Part shown: one piece after another, positions 31,874-39,267 of the stretch
Layout: the number at the start of each line of letters is the position of its first letter
How positions within the stretch are numbered: position 1 is the stretch's first letter
From: Gemmatimonadaceae bacterium
GTDB taxonomy: Bacteria; Gemmatimonadota; Gemmatimonadetes; Gemmatimonadales; Gemmatimonadaceae
Reading direction: 5' to 3'
DNA: 63,939 nt
Assembly (NCBI GenBank): GCA_025931335.1
Contig: JAICNG010000006.1
Coordinates: 1 to 63,939, forward strand
Notes under the pieces: generated by a model
Databases searched by the model: none
Told to the model about the DNA's origin: nothing
The model's input: only the letters and a program-made list of their open reading frames with translations
Position numbers and translations under genes: made by a program

Positions 31874-33217
31874 ATGAACCCGTTCCGTCTCTCGCGTTTC
31901 GCGTTCCCCGCGCTCCTCGTCGCGTCCGCGGCGCTGGCCCAGGGCGCCCCCACCCCAACCGCCGCCGATCTCGGCGCGGCCCGCGCGGCGCAACTTCTCG
32001 AGCTGCTGCCCGATGGCGAGGAGAAACGGCGATTCGTCCTCGACTGCACCGGCTGCCACACCTTCGACGCGCGCACCGCCGCGCCAGGCGGCCGCGCGCG
32101 CACCCGCGCGCAGTGGGACTCGGCCGCACACCGCATGCTGAGCTACGCCGGCGCGACGTCCGGCTTTCCCGTCATCGCCGCCGCCCGAGAGCCGGCGACG
32201 ACGGCCGAGTGGCTCGCGCGGTGGATCACCGATTCGTCGCTGGCGACGATCGCGCCCGCGCCGCCTCGCGTAACTCCGAACGTGCGCGAGTACCTGATGC
32301 CGATGGCGCAGGACCTTCCGCATGACGTCGCCGTCGATGCCGACGGCAAGGTCGTCATCACCGGGATGTTCTCTCACACGATGTACCTGCTCGATCCCGC
32401 CAGCGGCGCGATGGACCCGGTCGCCATCCCCGCCGACCGCGCCAGCCCGCGCGCCATCGTGATCGACGATCGCGGCGCCTGGTGGGTGCTGCTCGGCGGA
32501 CCGCGTCGCATCGCCCGGCGCGATCCAGTTCTCGGCGCATGGACGATGCACGACATCGGGATGTATCCGCACAGCATCGGCGTCGATCCCGCCGGTCGCG
32601 TCTGGTTCAACGGCCACTTCACCCGCGATCCGGAGCAGATCGGGTTTCTCGATCCAACCACCGGCTCGATCACGCTGCGTGACGTGCCGCCGCATCCGGT
32701 GCTGGCGAAGGTCGCTGGCGGCCCCATCCCGTACGAGCTGCGCGTCGCCCCCGATGGCGCGGTGTGGATCTCCGAGCTCGGCGGCAACCGGCTCGTGAGG
32801 CACGATCCGGCGGCGAACACGTTCCGCGCGTTCGACATGCCCACACCACACTCCGGCCCGCGGCGATTCGACATCGACGCGGCGGGGATGCTGTGGATTC
32901 CCGAGTACGCGGGTGGAAAGCTCACGCGTCTCGATCCGGCCACGGGCCGATTCACGCAATGGGATCTGCCGGTGCGGAACGCCGCGCCATACGTCGTGCG
33001 TGTCGACCGTCAGCGCGGCGACCTGTGGATTGGCACCGGCGCCGCGGACGCCGTGTTCCGCTTCGATCCGAGAACCGCGCAGTTCACGACGTACGACCTC
33101 CCGACGCGCGGCGCGCTCGTGAGGCACCTCGACATCGACCCGCGCACCGGGGCGGTGTGGGTGGCGTACGGCGCGAGCCCGGGAGTGCCGGCGCGGGTGG
33201 CGAGGATAGAACCTTGA
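31874..33217 (+). CDS. Periplasmic beta-propeller (virginiamycin B lyase-like) with N-terminal CxxCH heme motif
   Basis: This 447-residue protein has a signal peptide (LLVASAALAQ), an N-terminal domain with the c-type heme motif CTGCH (near residue 60), and then a Vgb/SMP-30-like propeller. Propeller blades repeat LPHDVAVDADGKVVITG, SPRAIVIDDRGAWWVL, YPHSIGVDPAGRVWFNG, ELRVAPDGAVWISEL, RFDIDAAGMLWIPEY and LDIDPRTGAVWVAY. A single heme plus propeller suggests a redox or quinoprotein-like periplasmic enzyme rather than antibiotic lyase (inference). It is divergent from the amidohydrolase operon, 112 bp apart. Confidence 0.87.
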   Translation: MNPFRLSRFAFPALLVASAALAQGAPTPTAADLGAARAAQLLELLPDGEEKRRFVLDCTGCHTFDARTAAPGGRARTRAQWDSAAHRMLSYAGATSGFPVIAAAREPATTAEWLARWITDSSLATIAPAPPRVTPNVREYLMPMAQDLPHDVAVDADGKVVITGMFSHTMYLLDPASGAMDPVAIPADRASPRAIVIDDRGAWWVLLGGPRRIARRDPVLGAWTMHDIGMYPHSIGVDPAGRVWFNGHFTRDPEQIGFLDPTTGSITLRDVPPHPVLAKVAGGPIPYELRVAPDGAVWISELGGNRLVRHDPAANTFRAFDMPTPHSGPRRFDIDAAGMLWIPEYAGGKLTRLDPATGRFTQWDLPVRNAAPYVVRVDRQRGDLWIGTGAADAVFRFDPRTAQFTTYDLPTRGALVRHLDIDPRTGAVWVAYGASPGVPARVARIEP

Positions 33218-33228
33218 ACCCCGGGGTC

Positions 33229-33328
33229 GTGAGGATCGAAGGGGTCAACGGGATCGAGGGCGCTGGGGAAGATCTCGACCATTCGCCCCTTGGATCCCAT
33301 CGATCCCGTCGATTCCTTCGACCCCTTC
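33229..33328. repeat. Inverted repeat, GGGATCGA family
   Basis: The left arm GAGGATCGAAGGGGTCAACG, continuing GGATCGAGGG, pairs with a right arm made of GGATCCCATCGATCCCGTCG plus ATTCCTTCGACCCC. It lies between the propeller stop (33217) and the next start (33343). The right arm runs directly into the AGGAAGGAG ribosome-binding site of the next gene. Confidence 0.8.
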
Positions 33329-33342
33329 AGGAAGGAGCTCCC

Positions 33343-33855
33343 ATGAGACCTGCATCGTCGACGATCGCGATTCTCCTTGCGCTCGCCGCTGCGCCCATCG
33401 ATGCGCAGACGCGGCCGCCGGCGTGCACGCGCGCCGAGCACCGTCAATTCGACTTCTGGTTAGGCGAGTGGGACGTGACCCTGCCGAATGGGCGGCCGGC
33501 GGGGATCAATCGCATCCAGTCCATCAACGGTGGGTGCGCGCTGCGGGAGGAATGGAAAGGCGCTGGTGGCGGGACGGGCACCAGCCTCAACGCGTTCGAC
33601 GCGACCACGGGGCGGTGGCACCAGACCTGGGTCGGCAGCGACGGGATGGTGCTGTTCCTCGACGGCGGCCTGCGCGACGGCGCGATGGAGCTCTCCGGCA
33701 CGACCACTGGCGCCGACGGGACGAAGACGCTTCACCGAATTCGATGGACCCAGCTCGGCGGCACGCCAGCCGCGGTGCGACAACTGTGGGAGAGCTCGAC
33801 CGACGGCGGGAAGACGTGGACGGTGGCGTTCGACGGGAAGTACGTGAAGAAGTGA
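33343..33855 (+). CDS. Secreted DUF1579-like protein
   Basis: This 170-residue protein has a signal peptide (ALAAAPIDAQT). The conserved HRQFDFWLGEWDVTLPNG opening, GGCALREEWKG, WHQTWVGSDGMVLFLDGG and KTLHRIRWTQL pattern is typical of the secreted DUF1579-type beta-barrel found in Gemmatimonadota and Bacteroidota. Function unknown. The start ATG 33343 has AGGAAGGAG upstream. The gene is bracketed by two GGGATCGA-family inverted repeats. Confidence 0.83.
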   Translation: MRPASSTIAILLALAAAPIDAQTRPPACTRAEHRQFDFWLGEWDVTLPNGRPAGINRIQSINGGCALREEWKGAGGGTGTSLNAFDATTGRWHQTWVGSDGMVLFLDGGLRDGAMELSGTTTGADGTKTLHRIRWTQLGGTPAAVRQLWESSTDGGKTWTVAFDGKYVKK

Positions 33856-33860
33856 CGCAG

Positions 33861-33953
33861 GGGGCAAAGGCATCAAAGGGGTCGAGGGGATCAAGGGCGG
33901 AGGCGTGGAGTCTCACACGCCGCCCGTGATCCCCGGATCCCTCGATCCCGAGG
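33861..33953. repeat. Inverted repeat, GGGATCGA family, between convergent genes
   Basis: The left arm (GGCATCAAAGGGGTCGAGGG and GATCAAGGGCGG) pairs imperfectly with the right arm (CGCCCGTGATCCCCGGATCC and CTCGATCCCGAGG). It covers the 3' end and stop (33913) of the minus-strand membrane protein, whose last codons (GSRDPGITGGV) are encoded in the arm. Confidence 0.75.
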
Positions 33954-34332
33954 TCCCACCCTTCCCCTCCGCAAAGAACGACACCGCCACTCCGTACGCC
34001 AGGAACCAGGGCACGAACAGCGCGAACGTCGAGACGCGGCGCGGCGTGAGTCCTGGCGATGCGATGATCACCGCGAGCACGCCGAAGCCGAGACCGCGCA
34101 CGAGTCGGTTCCCCGGAATGCGTCTACGGAGGACTGCCCACACGAGAGCGAAGAGCAGCCCGAATACCACGCCCATCCCCACCACGTTGAGTGTACCGGT
34201 CCACGTCCACGTGGGGACGCGCCCCTCGACGAGGGCGACGCCACGCATGGCGACGCGGGTGCCGAGCCCGAGGAGGACGGCGCCCGCCAAGGCCCCCGCG
34301 ACGAGCGTGCGCGCGAGGCCGGCCGGCGTCAT
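33913..34332 (-). CDS. Membrane protein of unknown function (139 aa)
   Basis: This protein has about four hydrophobic segments (LARTLVAGALAGAVLLGLG, TGTLNVVGMGVVFGLLFALVWAVL, GLGFGVLAVIIASPG, ALFVPWFLAYGVAVSFF). Start ATG 34332 overlaps the methyltransferase stop by 1 nt (TGATG), and an ATG 9 nt upstream is an alternative. It is the last gene of the SDR-methyltransferase operon. Its C-terminal 15 residues are encoded by an inverted repeat. No family recognised. Confidence 0.65.
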   Translation of the reverse strand: MTPAGLARTLVAGALAGAVLLGLGTRVAMRGVALVEGRVPTWTWTGTLNVVGMGVVFGLLFALVWAVLRRRIPGNRLVRGLGFGVLAVIIASPGLTPRRVSTFALFVPWFLAYGVAVSFFAEGKGGTSGSRDPGITGGV

Positions 34333-34811
34333 CAGAACCATCGGCGCACGCGCGCTCGATAGGCGGCATACTCCTCGCCGAACGCGTCGCCAAGGTAGCG
34401 CTCCTCGCGACGGATCACGAGCGCGGACAGCGACAGGAGGACGATCGGCAGCAGAACGAGAGGCCAGACGACGCCCATAAGGAGCGACAGCCCGATGTAG
34501 ATCGCGGACATCGCGACGTACATCGGGTTGCGCGAGAAGCGATAGGGGCCCGTTGTGACGATCGAGCGCGCGGGGCGCGACGGAAGGATCGCCGTGCGCG
34601 CCCGCAGGAAGGTCAACATCGCCCACAGCAGAATCACCAGGCCCAGCGCGATGAGCAGCCAGCCGCCCACGACCAGCGCGGAGCGGCTGACGTCATCGAG
34701 ATGCAAGCGGATGACCCAACGATCGAGGGCGAGGCCGATCAGGAAGCCCGCCACGAACAGCGTCGGCGGCGGAAACCAGACGCCCGGGCTCGTCAGGCGC
34801 TCGTCACTCAC
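34332..34811 (-). CDS. Isoprenylcysteine carboxyl methyltransferase-like membrane protein
   Basis: This 159-residue multi-pass protein has the ICMT/phospholipid methyltransferase C-terminal signature: TTGPYRFSRNPMYVAMSAIYIG followed by RREERYLGDAFGEEYAAYRARVRRW. The family transfers methyl from S-adenosylmethionine to a membrane or small hydrophobic substrate. Bacterial substrates are mostly unknown. It starts with an ATGA overlap to the SDR stop and overlaps the next gene by 1 nt, so expression is coupled. Confidence 0.9.
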   Translation of the reverse strand: MSDERLTSPGVWFPPPTLFVAGFLIGLALDRWVIRLHLDDVSRSALVVGGWLLIALGLVILLWAMLTFLRARTAILPSRPARSIVTTGPYRFSRNPMYVAMSAIYIGLSLLMGVVWPLVLLPIVLLSLSALVIRREERYLGDAFGEEYAAYRARVRRWF

Positions 34812-35851
34812 GACACCCGCGCCGTCTCGCGCGTCTCCACCGAATGTCGGTCGTCCGATTCGCCAAGGTATCGTCGTGTCCGGCGCAGGTGTCGCTCGAG
34901 CTGGCGAAGGTGGCGCTCGAGGCCAGCCCGCACCCAGGCCATCTCGGGCACGACGACGGCGGCGAGGTGCTCACCCCAATCGGGGCGGCTCCCGTCCGCA
35001 TCGGTGAACCCGTAGTCGCGCGCGAGCTCCCATGAGCTATAGATGTCACCCGATCGCGCCATCACCTCCAGGTCCTGTGCGAGAGCCGCGACGGCGCGGC
35101 CGACGAACAGCGGAGACTCGGAGTGGAGAAAATGCGGATCCTTCTTCCCCGCCTTCCGCCACGTCGCCTCGGTGACGCCGAAATGCTGGAGCATCATCTC
35201 GGATCGGAGAAAGCCGGGAGTGACCGCAACCGCCGCGACGCCGTGGGAGCGCAGCGCCTCCGCGAAGCTGACGGCGAGTGACTTGTGTCCGCTCTTGGCG
35301 AGGTCGCGCATGATGTTGCCGCTGCCGCTGATGAGGAAATCCCCCTCCGTCACCTCGACGATGAGCCCGCGTCGCTTCTTGATCATGAGCGGCACGGCGT
35401 GCTTCGTCGTGATCAGGTGCGATACGACCGCCTGGCGCAGTCCTTCAGTGAGGTAGGAGAGATCGGATTTCCAGAACGACGCCCAGCTGTCCATCCGTGG
35501 ATCTTCGCCGGCGACGCTGTTGACGAGCATGTCCAGCCGCTTCTGCTCGCGCTGGACGCGCGCGAACAGTGCCGCGACTTGCGGCTCCTCGGTGTGATCG
35601 ACCCGCACCGCGATCGCCGTTCCCCCGGCGGCCACGATCATCTCGGCGGTCTCGTCGATCGTCTCCGGCCGGCCGTATGCCGACGGCTCGCCGCGCACGC
35701 TGCGCCCGGTGCAGTAGACGATCGCTCCCGCTTCGCCGAGCGCGCGGGCGATGCCGCGGCCGGCGCCGCGGGTGGCGCCGGCGACGACGGCGACGCGACC
35801 GGCGAGCGGCTTGTCGGATGTCTGTCGGCGTCGAGTGGCGCGGGCGCTCAT
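34808..35851 (-). CDS. Short-chain dehydrogenase/reductase
   Basis: This 347-residue NAD(P)-dependent oxidoreductase has a glycine-rich AGATRGAGRGIARALGEAGA cofactor loop and CTGRSVRGEP (Arg favours NADP). The catalytic region is modified: the usual Tyr-x3-Lys is not in its common form, and GNIMRDLAKSGHKSLAVSFAEALR shows the active-site Lys area with Ser in GDFLISGSG. A C-terminal helical extension (VRAGLERHLRQLERHLRRTRRYL) is unusual for the family. Start ATG 35851 has GGAGG upstream. Probably repressed by the divergent TetR. Confidence 0.85.
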   Translation of the reverse strand: MSARATRRRQTSDKPLAGRVAVVAGATRGAGRGIARALGEAGAIVYCTGRSVRGEPSAYGRPETIDETAEMIVAAGGTAIAVRVDHTEEPQVAALFARVQREQKRLDMLVNSVAGEDPRMDSWASFWKSDLSYLTEGLRQAVVSHLITTKHAVPLMIKKRRGLIVEVTEGDFLISGSGNIMRDLAKSGHKSLAVSFAEALRSHGVAAVAVTPGFLRSEMMLQHFGVTEATWRKAGKKDPHFLHSESPLFVGRAVAALAQDLEVMARSGDIYSSWELARDYGFTDADGSRPDWGEHLAAVVVPEMAWVRAGLERHLRQLERHLRRTRRYLGESDDRHSVETRETARVS

Positions 35852-35873
35852 GGGACCTCCGGGGCTGGCATTC

Positions 35874-35919
35874 ATGAATGGTCGTTCACTTACCCCTGGC
35901 ATTATGAATGGTCATTCAT
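35874..35919. promoter_or_regulatory. Twin TetR operator sites
   Basis: ATGAATGGTCATTCAT (35904-35919) has perfect 7-bp half-sites around GT. ATGAATGGTCGTTCAC (35874-35889) is the same site with two changes, 30 bp away, i.e. about three helical turns. Both lie between the divergent SDR and TetR genes, so the regulator probably binds here to repress both. Confidence 0.8.
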
Positions 35920-35931
35920 TATCTGTCAAGG

Positions 35932-36522
35932 GTGAGCCCACGCCCTCGCACCGTCACCGACGACGACATCCTCGCCGCGACCGCCCGCGCGATGTCGAAG
36001 GTCCCTCCCACGCGGTTCACGCTGGCGGAGGTGGCGCGCGAGGTGGGGCTCGCCCCCGCGACGCTGTTGCAGCGATTCGGATCGAAGCGGGGGCTGCTGC
36101 TCGCCCTGTCGGCGCAGTCGGCGGCCAGTATGGACGCGTGCTTCGACATGGTGCGTCAGGCGCACTCGTCGCCGCTCGAGGCCTTGTTCGACGCCGCCAC
36201 GCAGATGGCGCGCTTCAGCGTGACGCCGGAGGAGCTGGCGAATTCGATCGCCTACCTCCAGATCGATCTCAGCGATCCGGATTTCCACCAGCACATCCTC
36301 ACGAGCTCCCGCGCGACCCAGCGCGGCTATGCGGCGCTGCTCGACGATGCCGTCGAGGCCGGTGAGCTCGCTGCGTGCGACACGAAGCGCCTCGCGCGAG
36401 CGGTCGAGGCGGTCGCGGCCGGCTCCCTCATTGGATGGGCGATTCATCGAAAGGGCAAGGCGGAAGCGTGGGTGCGGAGCGACCTGGAGACGCTGTTGAC
36501 GCCGTACGAACGCGGGCGCTAA
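35932..36522 (+). CDS. TetR-family transcriptional repressor
   Basis: This 196-residue regulator has an N-terminal HTH (TVTDDDILAATARAM, FTLAEVAREVGLAPATLLQRFGSKRGLLLAL) and a C-terminal ligand-binding helical domain ending TLLTPYERGR. The preferred start is GTG 35932. The ATG at 35908 lies inside the operator and would add 8 residues encoded by operator DNA. It is divergent from the SDR operon with two palindromic sites between them, indicating autoregulation and control of the SDR genes. The inducer is unknown. Confidence 0.88.
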   Translation: MSPRPRTVTDDDILAATARAMSKVPPTRFTLAEVAREVGLAPATLLQRFGSKRGLLLALSAQSAASMDACFDMVRQAHSSPLEALFDAATQMARFSVTPEELANSIAYLQIDLSDPDFHQHILTSSRATQRGYAALLDDAVEAGELAACDTKRLARAVEAVAAGSLIGWAIHRKGKAEAWVRSDLETLLTPYERGR

Positions 36523-36570
36523 GGGCGCTGGGAAAGCGCTAAGAGCGCTGGCCCTGCGCTGTTCCCAGCG
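36513..36570. repeat. Inverted repeat, GCGCTGG family, overlapping two convergent stops
   Basis: It iterates GGGCGCTAAGGGCGCTGGGA, AAGCGCTAAGAGCGCTGG. CGCTGGGAA (36526-36534) pairs with TTCCCAGCG (36562-36570). It contains the TetR stop TAA (36520-36522) and the acetyltransferase stop (36539-36541), each within a GCGCTAAG unit. Confidence 0.75.
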
Positions 36571-37120
36571 TGCGAATCACCTTGCAGGGATTGCCCGCCG
36601 CGATCACACCCGACGGCACGTCTCGCGACACGACGCTCCCGGCGCCGATCGTCGTGTCATCGCCGATGGTGACGCCGGGAAGCACGATGGCGCCCCCGCC
36701 GATCCATACGCGCTTGCCGATCGTGATGGGCTTGGCGAGCTCCGGCCCGGCCACCCGGGCGCCCGCCTCACGAGGGTGATCGGCCGTGTAGAGCTGCACG
36801 CAGGGGCCCAGTTGCGTTTGCGCGCCAATGCGGATGGGCGCGGGATCCAGCATGACGCACGCGAAGTTGATGAAGACGTCCTCTCCGAGCTCGATCTGCG
36901 TTCCGTAGTCGCAATAGAACGGCGGCTCGATCCAGGCCCCCGGTCCGATCGCGCCAAGCAGGTCGACGAGAATCGCGATCCGCTCCGTCGCGTGCTCCGG
37001 CGAGGATGCGTTGAGCTTCATCCAGAGCAGCCGCGCCCGCTGTCGTGCGCCGACGAGCACGGGGTCGGAGGCGAGATACAGCTCGCCCCGCAGCATCTTC
37101 GCGCGCTCGGTGTCGGACAT
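36539..37120 (-). CDS. Maltose/galactoside O-acetyltransferase-family protein
   Basis: This 193-residue left-handed beta-helix acetyltransferase has the N-terminal Mac domain (SDTERAKMLRGELYLASDPVL) and hexapeptide coils. Catalytic and substrate features are IEPPFYCDYGTQIELGEDVFINFACVMLD, LYTADHP (catalytic His), ITIGKRVWIGGGAIVLPGVTIG and GAGSVVSRDVPSGVIAAGNPCKVIR. It transfers acetyl from acetyl-CoA to a sugar hydroxyl. Residues QGQRS at the C-terminus come from a GCGCTGG inverted repeat. The start ATG 37120 (MSDTERAK) matches the family. Confidence 0.93.
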   Translation of the reverse strand: MSDTERAKMLRGELYLASDPVLVGARQRARLLWMKLNASSPEHATERIAILVDLLGAIGPGAWIEPPFYCDYGTQIELGEDVFINFACVMLDPAPIRIGAQTQLGPCVQLYTADHPREAGARVAGPELAKPITIGKRVWIGGGAIVLPGVTIGDDTTIGAGSVVSRDVPSGVIAAGNPCKVIRTLGTAQGQRS

Positions 37121-37138
37121 GGGAGGGAAGATACGGAG

Positions 37139-37231
37139 GCGCTGGAAAAGCGCTAAGGGCGCTCGAAAAGCGCTGAGGGAGGGGCCAGGGTTCCCAGCGC
37201 GTTCCCAGCGCCCTTAACGCTTTTCCAGCGC
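37139..37231. repeat. Inverted repeat, GCGCTGG family
   Basis: The left arm GCGCTGGAAAAGCGCTAAGG, continuing GCGCTCGAAAAGCGCT, pairs with a right arm CAGCGCGTTCCCAGCGCCCT plus TAACGCTTTTCCAGCGC with few mismatches. The right arm encodes the last residues and stop of the DJ-1-like gene (KALEKR-stop, ends 37214). It lies between that gene and the acetyltransferase start. Confidence 0.88.
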
Positions 37232-37867
37232 TTTCGTACCTTCCACCGCCGCGGTCGCACGCATCAACTCCGCGAAGTACTCCGGTTTGCGCGTCGAGAA
37301 GAGCCCGTACCACGCCTCGAGCACGTCCGGCGCGTAGAGGTCGAGCCGACGGTAGATGTGGTAGGCGAACTCGAGGGGTGCCATCGACGCGGCGGTAATG
37401 ACGTCGCCATCGGTGACCGCGGGCTCCTCCTGATAGAGGTCGCCTCCCCGATAGCCGGTGGCCGCGATGTACTCGCGCGCGTTGCTGGTGTGACGAACTG
37501 CATCGAGCAGCCCGCCGCGCGCGAGGCCGGCGGTCGCGCCACAGATCGCGGCCACCGGCACGCCGCTCGCGAGAAACTCCCGCGCCTTCTCGACGGCATC
37601 GGTATTGCCGCCCTCGTCCCACGTATCACCGCCGGGCAGGATGAGCATGTGACTCTCCGACGGCGAAAGCTCCTCGAGCGTGAGGTCGGGAATGATCCGC
37701 ACGCCCCCCGCGGTGACGATCGCCTCGCGCCGCGGCCCCACGGTGCGTACTCGCCACTGGTTAGGCACCCGGTGGAACTGCGTGGTGTTGATGCCGGCGA
37801 CGGCAAAGCCGTGCTCCCAGTCGGCCAGGGTATCGAAGACGAAGCAGTGCACGGTTAATCCGCTCAT
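37214..37867 (-). CDS. DJ-1/PfpI-family protein
   Basis: This 217-residue protein has the class-I glutamine-amidotransferase-like fold. The nucleophile region is VPVAAICGATAGLARGGLL (Cys near residue 109), preceded by LILPGGDTWDEGG with a Glu/Asp support. VHCFVFDTLADWEHGFAV opens the sheet. Members act as chaperones, glyoxalases or stress proteases, and no specific activity is assigned. The C-terminal KALEKR is supplied by the adjoining inverted repeat. Confidence 0.88.
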   Translation of the reverse strand: MSGLTVHCFVFDTLADWEHGFAVAGINTTQFHRVPNQWRVRTVGPRREAIVTAGGVRIIPDLTLEELSPSESHMLILPGGDTWDEGGNTDAVEKAREFLASGVPVAAICGATAGLARGGLLDAVRHTSNAREYIAATGYRGGDLYQEEPAVTDGDVITAASMAPLEFAYHIYRRLDLYAPDVLEAWYGLFSTRKPEYFAELMRATAAVEGTKALEKR

Positions 37868-37890
37868 ACAGCCTCACACAGGGGTCATGG

Positions 37891-38010
37891 GCAACGTCCG
37901 CAGACGTCAGGTCTCAGGTGTCAGTGTGCAGAAACGGCAACAGCCCGTGCGTTTCGACGTCTCTGCTACCTGACACCTGACGTCTGATCCCCGACGTCTG
38001 CCGACGTTGC
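37891..38010. repeat. Long inverted repeat, GACGTCAG family
   Basis: The left arm GCAACGTCCGCAGACGTCAG, continuing GTCTCAGGTGTCAG, pairs with a right arm CTGACACCTGACGTCTGATC plus CCCGACGTCTGCCGACGTTGC. The right arm has one extra 7-bp unit. It lies between the lipoprotein stop (38016) and the DJ-1-like start (37867). It is almost the same text as the 15394-15506 element, though unlinked. Confidence 0.88.
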
Positions 38011-38015
38011 CTCGT

Positions 38016-38588
38016 TCACGAGCAGCCTTCGACCAGCTGCACCGCCGGCACACGGCCGGCACGGTAGGTCGTCACCAGTCCCTTGAACGTCTCGAAGATG
38101 ATGCGGTGCAGCGTGTCCCCCGGGGGCGTGACCACGACGTAGTGGCCGTCGGGGTAGGTGTATTCGTGCGGCTCGATGCGCGCCCGCGCGCCGTACAGCT
38201 CGAGCACGCGCGATTCGCTGTCACCCACCTGTGCCCCTTCCGTCGTGCGAATCCCCGCCGAGTCGATCTCCACGCGCGCGATGGTGTCGTCGATCACCAT
38301 CAGGAGAATGCCCTCCGGCATCGTCGCGGGATTCACGTGGTCGCACCCCGCCTGGGTCACGCGAAGCTCCTCGCCTAACGTGCGCGAGGCCGCCGATAGC
38401 GGGATACCGACGCGCAGGGGGCCAATGCCGTCGGCACGCACGATCCATTGCGGCGCAGTCGTGTCTCTTGCCGCCGAGTCTCGCGACGTGTCGGCCACGA
38501 CTGACGTGGTGTCCGCCGTCTCGCGCCCGGCGGGTGAGCAGGCGAGCAGCGCAACCACGACCAGCATCCTCGAATCGACCGCGATCAT
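38016..38588 (-). CDS. Lipoprotein of unknown function (190 aa)
   Basis: The protein starts at ATG 38588 (MIAVDSRMLVVVALLACSPAG) with a lipobox LLAC, followed by a Thr/Asp/Ser-rich linker (ADTTSVVADTSRDSAARDTT). The mature domain has PLRVGIPLSAASRTLGEEL, a pattern seen in SmpA/OmlA-like or DUF-type outer-membrane lipoproteins, and Cys-containing VTQAGCDHVNP plus a C-terminal EGCS. A Met 7 residues later is an alternative start. No specific function assigned. Confidence 0.7.
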   Translation of the reverse strand: MIAVDSRMLVVVALLACSPAGRETADTTSVVADTSRDSAARDTTAPQWIVRADGIGPLRVGIPLSAASRTLGEELRVTQAGCDHVNPATMPEGILLMVIDDTIARVEIDSAGIRTTEGAQVGDSESRVLELYGARARIEPHEYTYPDGHYVVVTPPGDTLHRIIFETFKGLVTTYRAGRVPAVQLVEGCS

Positions 38589-38651
38589 GCGTTCAGTGCG
38601 GTGTCGACCACCTGGGCCTCCCTCGTCGAACACCGGAGAATACCAGCGCAT

Positions 38652-39077
38652 TTACTCCTTCGCGAGGTGCTTCTGCTGGCCCACCGCGTACGCCTCGGCC
38701 ATCCACGCCCGGAATTCCGCATCGATGTCGGCGAGCTTCTCGAGGCGAAACACGTGCAAGTGATTTCGGGGAGAGAACGTCTGCACGCCGCGGAATCGCG
38801 GGCTCTCCAGCCGCCGCGCGAGGACGACGTGGCCATCGAGCCATGCCTTACGCGGCGTCACCTGCGCGAACGACATGCGCACGTGAAACGCGATACGCGT
38901 CTTTTCGGGGAGAATCTCGACCGGGCCGATGTCGCGGATCGCGGCCACCACCGCATCGAAGAGAGCGCGGATCTCCGGCGGCTTTCCCGCGAAGTGGTGC
39001 TCGAGATCGAGCCGGCCACACGCGTGCGACTGGTTGCGATTCGCGAACTCGCGACCGCACCGCTCGCACCGCCACAT
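38652..39077 (-). CDS. Zinc-finger plus DUF5655-like protein
   Basis: This 141-residue protein starts at ATG 39077 with a small zinc motif, MWRCERCGREFANRNQSHAC. The C-terminal domain EIRALFDAVVAAIRDIGPVE, LPEKTRIAFHVRMSFAQVT, KAWLDGHVVLARRLESPRF and NHLHVFRLEKLADIDAEFRAW matches the DUF5655 family. A DNA- or protein-binding role is plausible, and nothing more specific is visible. It is followed upstream by about 190 bp before the divergent oxidase gene. Confidence 0.8.
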   Translation of the reverse strand: MWRCERCGREFANRNQSHACGRLDLEHHFAGKPPEIRALFDAVVAAIRDIGPVEILPEKTRIAFHVRMSFAQVTPRKAWLDGHVVLARRLESPRFRGVQTFSPRNHLHVFRLEKLADIDAEFRAWMAEAYAVGQQKHLAKE

Positions 39078-39267
39078 CGCTGGCGGATTCAGTGCGCCAC
39101 TCGCGGACGGTCCATGCGACGATGATACGCCTATTGCCGCGGCGGCACCACGCTCACACCCGCCGTCGGCTCCGGTCGCGCGCCGAATCCATTGGCCGCC
39201 CCGCGGCGCCAGACGCGACGATGCAGGTGCGTGCGGTATTGTGTCAGGGTGTTGTTCGTCGTAGGAT

